In this document: positions 1 through 5,082 of the stretch, piece by piece
How positions within the stretch are numbered: position 1 is the first letter of the stretch
How the letters are laid out: each line of letters starts with the position of its first letter
Assembly: GCA_037444705.1 (NCBI GenBank)
Contig: JBBILY010000141.1
Span: 1-8,369 of the forward strand
Source: DATCYX01 sp037444705
GTDB lineage: Bacteria; Chloroflexota; Anaerolineae; Anaerolineales; UBA4823
DNA length: 8,369 nucleotides
Reading direction: 5' to 3'
Notes under the pieces: model-generated
Told to the model about the DNA's origin: nothing
Seen by the model: the letters and a program-made list of their open reading frames with translations, nothing else
Database searches by the model: none
Position numbers and translations under genes: made by a program

Positions 1-50
1 CCTACCTTGAGGTGTTGACGGCACGCTCTTCCAAGACTGGTGTCTAAAAA

Positions 51-112
51 TTGATAGTTTTTGCCAGGGGTGAATCAGTATAAATAGCAAAGTTTTGCCA
101 CGGAGAGACTGC
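51..112 (+). promoter_or_regulatory. Possible promoter/leader of the mevalonate operon
   Basis: The sequence before the reductase is AT-rich and holds no gene. A TATAAA box at 79-84 could serve as a -10 element. Upstream candidates for -35 are TTGATA (51-56) and TTGCCA (61-66), but their spacings of 22 and 12 bp are poor, so no canonical pair is convincing. TTGACG at 15-20 has no good -10 partner. The operon may be transcribed from here or from further upstream outside the window. Confidence 0.25.
102..107 (+). promoter_or_regulatory. Ribosome binding site that fixes the reductase start
   Basis: GGAGAG lies 5 nt before the ATG at 113. This favours the ATG over the in-frame TTG at 95. The protein from the ATG also begins the way class II HMG-CoA reductases do, with a short lead-in to the SSRITGFYNL segment. 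Confidence 0.65.
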
Positions 113-1405
113 ATGGGCGAAGTTAAGAGTTCACGCATTACGGGTTTCTACAACCTGCGCCTGGAGGAGAGGTTAGCGCGCCTCAGGGATTATTTATCTG
201 ATGATGAACTGGCTGCCATCAGCGGAGCAGGCGGCCTTACCCCCGCACAAGCGGATCATATGATTGAGAACGTGGTCGGCCTGCTTGGCTAGCCTTTGGG
301 GATTGCGCTCAACTTCGTGGTGAATGGTCGTGAGGTGTTGGTGCCGATGGTGATTGAAGAGCCGTCGGTGGTGGCGGGGGCTTCGTTCATGGCCAAGTTA
401 GCCCGGGCTGGGGGAGGATTTATTGCCACAACTATGCTTCCTGAAATGATTGGTCAGATTCAAGTGCTGGACGTGGCAGACCCAGCGACGGCGCGCCTGA
501 TGTTGCTTGAACAGAAGGAACGCTTGCTGGCAGAAATCGCAGAAATTGACCCTGTGCTGAAGCGTTTGGGGGGTGGTCCACGCGATGTGGAAGTTCGTAT
601 TATCGAAAACTCACCCATTGGGCCATTCCTGGTGGTGCATCTCATTTATGATGTGCGCGATGCCATGGGGGCCAACGCGGTCAATACGGCTTGTGAGCGC
701 TTGGCGCCAACGATCGAGATGATTACCGGAGGGCGGGTGCACTTGCGCATCCTGACTAACCTGGCAGATCGGCGCCTGGCGCGAGCGCGCTGCACTATTC
801 CTCTGAATGAACTGGCTTTTGGCGAGTATGCTGCCGAGACGGTGCGTGACGGCATTATCGCCGCCTGGGCTTTTGCTGCCGCAGACCCTTACCGGGCTGC
901 AACCCACAACAAGGGCATCATGAACGGCGTGGATGCGGTGGTCATTGCCACGGGGAACGACTGGCGCGCGGTGGAAGCCGGCGCCCACGCCTATGCGGCG
1001 CGCGGCGGTCGCTATACCACGTTGAGCATCTGGGGGAAAGATGCCCAGGGCAACCTGGTGGGAACCTTAGAAATGCCGCTGGCTGTGGGCATTGTGGGTG
1101 GAGCGACCAGGGTGCACCCCACTGCTCGGGCGGCTTTAAAATTGATGGGGGTGACCTCTGCTAACCAACTGGCAGAGGTGATCGTCTCGGTGGGCCTGGC
1201 TCAGAATCTGGCGGCGTTGAGGGCTCTGGCGACAGAGGGCATTCAACGCGGTCATATGGGGCTGCATGCGCGCCAGGTAGCCATTGCCGCGGGTGCACAA
1301 GGCGAGATGATCGAACGCCTTGCGCGGCAACTGGTTGCCGAAAATGCTGTGCGCTTGGATCGGGCGGAGGCAATCCTTAAGGAATGGCGTGAGAGCGGCG
1401 CCTAA
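113..1405 (+). CDS. mvaA: Class II hydroxymethylglutaryl-CoA reductase, interrupted by one in-frame amber codon
   Basis: This enzyme interconverts HMG-CoA and mevalonate with NAD(P)H in the cytosol and would be the last step of the upper mevalonate module here. The frame spans 430 codons including an internal TAG at codon 60 (290-292). Residue numbers match my recollection of the Pseudomonas mevalonii enzyme (428 aa) with no indel up to the catalytic His. Visible motifs are IENVVG (51-56), EEPS with catalytic Glu83, ATHNKG with Lys267, GNDWR with Asp283 and RGHMGLHAR with His381. The family has Leu before Pro61, so TTG to TAG would explain the stop. No other lesion is seen. Genuine outcomes would be a 59-residue fragment, or reinitiation at TTG 296, which would lose the ENVxG active-site segment. 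A sequencing error is the main alternative. The family assignment is very secure; whether the gene is functional is open. Confidence 0.9.
290..292 (+). other. In-frame TAG within the HMG-CoA reductase gene
   Basis: The codon order is GGC TAG CCT TTG GGG, giving Gly, stop, Pro, Leu, Gly. The flanking codons continue one uninterrupted reductase alignment in the same frame, so this is a nonsense codon and not a frameshift. One T/A difference from TTG (Leu), the residue expected at this position, accounts for it. TAG also ends the HMG-CoA synthase gene (2540-2542) exactly where that family normally ends, which argues against general reassignment of TAG in this genome. Confidence 0.9.
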
Positions 1406-1465
1406 GTAGTAAATGGGGCAGTCTGTCATTTGTATAAACGGAAATGAAAAATATTTGAGGCAGGT

Positions 1466-2542
1466 ATGAGTGAAATAAATCCGCAACAACTTTTGTTAAA
1501 ACCTTCGCGGCCCGTAGGAATCAGCGGTTATGGAGCCTATGTACCGCGCTACCGCTTGCCTGCGCGCGAAGTGGCGCGGGTGTGGACACAGGGCGAAGGT
1601 GGCTTGCCGGTTGAAGAAAAGGCTGTGGCTGGACTGGATGAAGATGTGGTGACCATGTCTATCGAGGCGGCCCGCAACGCTTTGCAGCGGGCTGGTCTCC
1701 CCGCCGAGCGCATCCGCGCCGTCTGGGTTGGCTCAGAATCGCATCCTTATGCGGTCAAGCCTACCTCGACCATTGTGGCTGAAGCCATCGGTGCAGTGCC
1801 TAATGTGCAAGCGGCTGACTGGCAATTTGCCTGCAAAGCCGGCACGGAAGCCATGGTTGCCGCCATCGGGTTTGTGGGCTCAGGTATGGCTGATTACGCC
1901 CTGGCAATCGGTATGGATACTGCCCAGGGGCGGCCTGGTGATGCTCTGGAGTACACAGCTGCATCAGGCGGTGCGGCTTTCATCCTTGGCCCTGGTGAAG
2001 ATTCGCTGGCGTTAATCGAGGCTACCTATTCATACGTTACCGACACCCCCGACTTCTGGCGGCGGGCTAACCAGAAATACCCTGAACACGGGCAACGTTT
2101 TACAGGTGAGCCGGCCTATTTCAAACATATTACCGAGGCCGCTCGTGCCCTGATGCAGGCTACGGGCACCACCTCCGCCGATTTTCAGTATGCTGTCTTT
2201 CATCAGCCTAATACTAAATTCCCGCAGAGGGTAGCCTCCCAACTGGGTTTCACGAAAGCGCAGATCGCCCCAGGGCTTTTAGTGCCTGTGATCGGAAATA
2301 CTTACGCCGGGGCAGCCATCATAGGCTTGACGGCTATTCTGGATATCGCCAAGGCCGGGGATCGCATCCTGATGGTATCTTTCGGTTCTGGGGCTGGTTC
2401 GGATGCCTTTATGATTCGGGTTACCGAATTGATCGAGGAACGCCGCCATCGCGCTCCATGCACGCAGGACTATATCTCGCGGCGCACCGAGATTGATTAT
2501 GCAACCTATGCGCGCTATCGGGGGAAACTGATGATGAAGTAG
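1466..2542 (+). CDS. Archaeal-type hydroxymethylglutaryl-CoA synthase
   Basis: The enzyme condenses acetoacetyl-CoA with acetyl-CoA to HMG-CoA. It is a thiolase-fold protein of 358 aa, the short archaeal form and not the longer eukaryotic one. The opening VGISGYGAYVPRYRL segment is typical. The catalytic triad is intact: Glu91 in GSES, the nucleophile Cys123 in FACKAGTEA, and His246 in FHQPNTKFP. The glycine-rich GNTYAGAA (about 287-294) and FGSGAGSDAF (about 315-324) loops also fit. The ending DYATYARYRGKLMMK matches where archaeal homologues stop. The ATG at 1466 follows GAGG at 1457-1460 with 5 nt spacing. The gene starts 60 bp after the reductase and ends 62 bp before the thiolase homologue. 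In archaea this protein forms a channelling complex with the thiolase and the DUF35 protein encoded downstream. Nothing in it looks damaged. Confidence 0.93.
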   Translation: MSEINPQQLLLKPSRPVGISGYGAYVPRYRLPAREVARVWTQGEGGLPVEEKAVAGLDEDVVTMSIEAARNALQRAGLPAERIRAVWVGSESHPYAVKPTSTIVAEAIGAVPNVQAADWQFACKAGTEAMVAAIGFVGSGMADYALAIGMDTAQGRPGDALEYTAASGGAAFILGPGEDSLALIEATYSYVTDTPDFWRRANQKYPEHGQRFTGEPAYFKHITEAARALMQATGTTSADFQYAVFHQPNTKFPQRVASQLGFTKAQIAPGLLVPVIGNTYAGAAIIGLTAILDIAKAGDRILMVSFGSGAGSDAFMIRVTELIEERRHRAPCTQDYISRRTEIDYATYARYRGKLMMK

Positions 2543-2604
2543 GGTTGGGGGAGGCGATTTCAACCGGCTTATATGTATGAGCCTTTATTCTCGTTGGAGG
2601 TTGG

Positions 2605-3768
2605 ATGACACAGGTCGTCATTGCAGGCATTGGACAGACAGAAGTAGGTGAATATTGGGAGGTCTCCCTGCGAGAACTGGCCGTGCGCGCCATCGAGATG
2701 GCTTTGTTGGATGCCGGAGGATTGAAACCTTCAGCCCTGTTTGTCGGCAACATGTTGGCGCCGATCCTGTCCCATCAGGCCCATCTGGGTAGCTTGATCG
2801 CAGATGCTGCGGGTTTATCTGGGGTTGAAGCGTTTACACTGGAGGCAGCTGGGGCATCGGGAGGGGTTGCCTTGCGCGCAGGTTACCTCGCGGTAGCCTC
2901 GGGGCAGGTGGACGTAGCCCTGGTTGTTGGCGTGGAGAAATTCACAGACCAAGTCGGGGCTGCTATTGAAGCGGTCCTGAGCACCGCTCTGGATAGCGAC
3001 TATGAGGCCGTGCATGGTATGACCCCCACTGCGCAAGCCGCGCTGTTGATGCGCCGCTATTTACATGAGTTCTGCGTTCCGCGCCAGGCCTTTGCTGGTT
3101 TTTCCGTAATCGCGCATGCTAACGGCGTGGGCAATGCCTATGCCATGTATCGCAAAGCCATAACAGCCGAGGTTTATCAGCAAGCCAGTCTGGTCAGCGA
3201 TCCACTCAATCTCTTTGATGTGGCTCCCAACGCCGATGGCGCAGCTGCGCTGGTGCTGACCCGAGCGGAACTATTACCCCTAGGTTTTCCTCATCCATTG
3301 GTCTATGTTACTGGCTCCAGCATCGTGACGGATTCACTGGCGTTGCACGACCGAGCGGATATACTCAACTTCCATGCCGCAAAGTTATCGGTAGATCGCG
3401 CCTGCCGTCAGGCACACATCACTGCGGCCGACATACATCTGTTCGAATTGTACGATGCTTATTCAATCTATGCTGCCTTATCCCTAGAGGCGGCGGGTTT
3501 TGCCCACAGGGGGGAGGGCTGGAAACTGGCACAGAATGACCACCTGAGCCTTAACGGGCCTTTGCCCATAGCCACCATGGGAGGGTTGAAAGCTCGGGGT
3601 AATCCTGGTGGTGCCACGGGCGTTTACCAGGCAGTTGAAGCCACATTGCAGTTGCGCGGCCAGGCGGGTAGTAATCAAATTCGCGGGGCGAGACGGGCGA
3701 TGATCCAATGTCTGGGCGGGCCGGCTTCCACGGCGGTGACGCATATTCTGGAGACAAGGGAAGGGTGA
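2605..3768 (+). CDS. Archaeal/SCP2-type thiolase homologue lacking canonical catalytic residues
   Basis: A full-length (387 aa) thiolase-fold protein of the type that makes acetoacetyl-CoA for HMG-CoA synthase. The N-terminal IAGIGQTEVGEYWE, the LAVASGQVDVALVVGVEKFTD segment (about 94-114) and the C-terminal GGLKARG..GATGVYQ..E region identify the archaeal/SCP2 branch. The active site is unusual. The EAACxSG nucleophile position is Gly83 (EAAGASGG). The HD(A/C)F histidine is Tyr283 (ELYDAYS). The GHPxGATG histidine is Asn333 (RGNPGGATG). Cys369 (QCLGG) sits where biosynthetic thiolases have the CxG cysteine. The reading frame is intact, so this looks like a pseudoenzyme, perhaps a structural subunit of the synthase/DUF35 complex, although altered chemistry is possible. 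GGAGG at 2596-2600 supports the ATG at 2605. The fold and context are secure; acetyl-CoA acetyltransferase activity is doubtful. Confidence 0.88.
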   Translation: MTQVVIAGIGQTEVGEYWEVSLRELAVRAIEMALLDAGGLKPSALFVGNMLAPILSHQAHLGSLIADAAGLSGVEAFTLEAAGASGGVALRAGYLAVASGQVDVALVVGVEKFTDQVGAAIEAVLSTALDSDYEAVHGMTPTAQAALLMRRYLHEFCVPRQAFAGFSVIAHANGVGNAYAMYRKAITAEVYQQASLVSDPLNLFDVAPNADGAAALVLTRAELLPLGFPHPLVYVTGSSIVTDSLALHDRADILNFHAAKLSVDRACRQAHITAADIHLFELYDAYSIYAALSLEAAGFAHRGEGWKLAQNDHLSLNGPLPIATMGGLKARGNPGGATGVYQAVEATLQLRGQAGSNQIRGARRAMIQCLGGPASTAVTHILETREG

Positions 3769-3788
3769 TCCACTCGGGCGAATGATTG

Positions 3789-3817
3789 TTTGTGGAGGGA
3801 TTTTGATAGTTTATGAT
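3789..3817 (+). promoter_or_regulatory. Candidate internal promoter before the DUF35 gene
   Basis: TATGAT at 3812-3817 is a good -10 box, with a weak TTTGTG 17 bp upstream at 3789-3794. An alternative is TTGATA at 3803-3808 with TTTACT at 3826-3831. TGATAGT is repeated at 3804-3810 and 3814-3820, exactly 10 bp apart. The 119-bp gap here is about twice the other spacings within this operon, which fits a separate start, but read-through from the thiolase gene is equally possible. Confidence 0.35.
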
Positions 3818-3834
3818 AGTGTAACTTTACTAAA

Positions 3835-3855
3835 CTTAGGTAAATTTTACCTGAG
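3835..3855. repeat. 21-bp near-perfect palindrome, operator-like
   Basis: Arms CTTAGGTAAA and TTTACCTGAG are separated by a single T and match at 9 of 10 positions. The odd one is T opposite G. It lies 33 bp before the DUF35 start and downstream of the candidate -10 boxes, where a bound repressor would block transcription. As RNA it could form an 8-bp hairpin, but no U-tract follows, so it is not a terminator. No regulator for it is encoded in the window that I can link to it. Confidence 0.55.
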
Positions 3856-3870
3856 GGTTATCAGTCCCAA

Positions 3871-3878
3871 AGAAGGAG
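3871..3878 (+). promoter_or_regulatory. Ribosome binding site of the DUF35 gene
   Basis: AGAAGGAG lies 9 nt before the ATG at 3888. A nearer ATG at 3880 opens a frame of only 17 codons, so the ATG at 3888, which yields the expected Zn-ribbon N-terminus, is preferred. Confidence 0.7.
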
Positions 3879-3887
3879 TATGATCTT

Positions 3888-4302
3888 ATGGAGATACCAC
3901 GCCATTGGCGATTGCGCAAACAACGTTATAGTTTAGTAGGTGAGGTGTGTCCCCATTGCCAGGCCAAACTATTCCCGCCTCGCGATATCTGCCCCCACTG
4001 TGGCGAGGNNNNNNNNNNAAGCGCGCACCTTGTATCAGTTTAGTGGGCGCGGGGAGGTTTATTCCTACACCACCGTTTACGAACCGCCCGCGGGCTATGA
4101 GGAGAGCGCTCCTTACACCGTGGCCCATATCAAACTTGAAGAAGGCCCACTGGTGACGGCTCAATTGACCGACTTTGGCGATGAGAAAGTGGAAATCGGC
4201 ACCCCTGTAGAGATGGTCACGCGGCGCCTGCGTTCCGATGGTGATGAGCGAGGGATGATTGTTTACGGGTATAAATTCAGACCGCTCATACAAACCTCTT
4301 AA
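3888..4302 (+). CDS. Zn-ribbon/OB-fold DUF35 protein, partner of HMG-CoA synthase (contains an N gap)
   Basis: A small protein of the DUF35 family, which bridges thiolase and HMG-CoA synthase in the archaeal acetoacetyl-CoA/HMG-CoA complex and provides a shared CoA site. The N-terminus MEIPRHWRLRKQRYSLVGEV leads into a rubredoxin-like Zn ribbon with Cys21, Cys24, Cys35 and Cys38 (CPHC, 10 residues, CPHC). The OB-fold half is seen in FSGRGEVYSYT, then the VAHIKLEEGPLVTAQLTDFG region and a MIVYGYKF ending. The frame before the Ns (frame of 3888) differs from the frame after them (frame of 4021). This fits if the true missing length is a multiple of three, and closing the gap to zero gives CPHCGEEARTLYQFSGRG, a natural family spacing. 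The protein would then be 134 aa. It is the last gene before the terminator, so it closes the mevalonate module. Confidence 0.9.
4009..4018. other. Assembly gap of ten Ns
   Basis: Ten unknown bases fall inside the DUF35 gene, directly after the second CPHC motif. The number is probably a placeholder. Taken literally it shifts the frame, while the protein family continues in a consistent frame on both sides if the gap is removed. Confidence 0.95.
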
Positions 4303-4333
4303 CCCTCGGGTGACTAATCAACATAGACTATTT

Positions 4334-4372
4334 GGAGTGGAGCCGCTTCTCGATGGCTCCACTTCTGTTTTT
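4334..4372 (+). terminator. Rho-independent terminator of the mevalonate operon
   Basis: An 11-bp stem pairs GGAGTGGAGCC (4334-4344) with GGCTCCACTTC (4355-4365), with one G-U pair. The loop is 10 nt and a T-run follows (4368-4372). It begins 32 bp after the DUF35 stop and separates the mevalonate unit from the Lrp-led operon. Confidence 0.88.
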
Positions 4373-4520
4373 CCCGCTAGCAAGTTGAAATTCTCCTCTT
4401 GGGGGGATGAAAATTAAGTGCGCAAAAGAGGCTCCCCGCGGCCTTGTTGCGCTGGGGACAGACAGGGGAGATAAGCGAGGCGGGTGGCAGTCTTCAAGCG
4501 CACATGAAAATAATTAACCC
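4373..4520. other. Gene-free spacer with GC-rich hairpin potential
   Basis: I see no coding potential here. GCGCAA (4420-4425) can pair with TTGCGC (4447-4452), and imperfect inner pairing includes GGC/GCC around a short loop. CCTCTT (4395-4400) can also pair with AAGAGG (4426-4431), which competes with that stem. GGGGACAGACAGGGGA at 4454-4469 is a small purine-rich direct repeat. None of this matches an RNA family I know. Confidence 0.4.
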
Positions 4521-4550
4521 TTGACAGAATCAATAATTCTGGAATATTAT
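4521..4550 (+). promoter_or_regulatory. Strong sigma-70-type promoter with operator-like half-sites, ahead of the Lrp gene
   Basis: A perfect -35 box TTGACA (4521-4526) and TATTAT (4545-4550) are 18 bp apart. The spacer carries CAGAAT (4525-4530) and its reverse complement ATTCTG (4536-4541). The run ATTC-TG-GAAT (4536-4545) adds a third half-site that touches the -10 box. Lrp/AsnC proteins bind several phased AT-rich sites and usually repress their own genes, so autoregulation by the product of the next gene is a reasonable inference. Confidence 0.75.
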
Positions 4551-4579
4551 GTCTGAAACGGAATAAGAAAGATTTTAAT

Positions 4580-5068
4580 ATGTATGAAATCGACAAAATT
4601 GATTTAAAAATCGTCAATTTGCTCTTAGAAGATGGACGGATGCCCGCTTCTGAAATCGCCCGGAGGATCGGGGTGGCTTCGGAGCGGGTTGTGCGTTATC
4701 GCATCCAACGCATGGTGGATGAGGGGATCATTCAGATCAGCGCGGTGGTTAAACCCCAGGCCTTTGGTCTGAACACCGTGGCAGACGTGTGGCTGGAAGT
4801 GGATTCGGACCATATCCTGGATGTGGCTCAAACCCTGGCCACCTATCCTAACGTCACCTATGTCGCCTGTAGCATTGGGGAAACAGATGTGAGCATTCAG
4901 GTGGTGGCTCATGACACGGCAGAGATTTATCGTTTCGTCACCGAAGTCGTGCGCAAGATTCCAGGCGTGCGCAAATCCACCACTTCGATTGTGCCCATCA
5001 TTCTGAAAGACGTCTATCAATGGCGCGTTCCTGAAGATGCCATTCGAGAGAAAGATAAGGTCGCATAA
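4580..5068 (+). CDS. Lrp/AsnC-family transcriptional regulator
   Basis: A 162-aa DNA-binding regulator of the feast/famine family, which usually responds to an amino acid. Residues 1-60 form the winged helix-turn-helix: IDKIDLKIVNLLLEDGRMP, the recognition-helix region IARRIGVASERVVRYRIQRM, and the wing DEGIIQISAVV. Residues 68-150 form the RAM ligand-binding and oligomerisation domain, with the glycine-containing SIGETDVSIQVVAHD turn. The length is normal for the family. The start ATG lies 30 bp after the -10 box, with only a weak purine-rich AGAAAG as ribosome site, which suggests low expression. The next gene starts 14 bp downstream, so it is cotranscribed with the aminotransferase/dehydrogenase genes it most likely controls. 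The effector cannot be read from the sequence; a beta- or omega-amino acid is a guess from context. Confidence 0.92.
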   Translation: MYEIDKIDLKIVNLLLEDGRMPASEIARRIGVASERVVRYRIQRMVDEGIIQISAVVKPQAFGLNTVADVWLEVDSDHILDVAQTLATYPNVTYVACSIGETDVSIQVVAHDTAEIYRFVTEVVRKIPGVRKSTTSIVPIILKDVYQWRVPEDAIREKDKVA

Positions 5069-5082
5069 CACAGGAGGCTCAT

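Noticed and set aside
296..1405. A separate reductase gene starting at TTG 296
   Set aside because: It is in frame with the upstream piece and lacks the first 61 residues, including the ENVxG active-site segment. No ribosome binding site precedes the TTG. It is the second part of one interrupted gene.
290..2542. TAG recoding (pyrrolysine or a reassigned stop)
   Set aside because: The HMG-CoA synthase gene ends at TAG 2540 exactly where its family ends, and reading through it would add unrelated residues. No pyl genes are visible in the window. One amber codon at a Leu position does not support recoding.
2566..2583. Hairpin GGCTTATA / TATGAGCC with a following T-rich stretch, as a terminator between the synthase and thiolase genes
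   Set aside because: The central gap is only 2 nt, so the usable stem shrinks to about 6 weak pairs, and TTTATTC is not a solid T-run. The genes are 62 bp apart and functionally linked, so termination there is unlikely.
3940..4302. DUF35 gene starting at ATG 3940, or in the other frame at 3947
   Set aside because: Both come from reading the ten Ns literally. The real N-terminus with its two CPHC motifs starts at 3888 in a different frame.
4625..5071. Antisense open frame of 148 codons opposite the Lrp gene
   Set aside because: The protein has no recognisable domain and the sense strand has a complete Lrp/AsnC protein. It is a codon-bias shadow, like the other minus-strand frames (for example 611-988, 5767-6192, 7770-8210).
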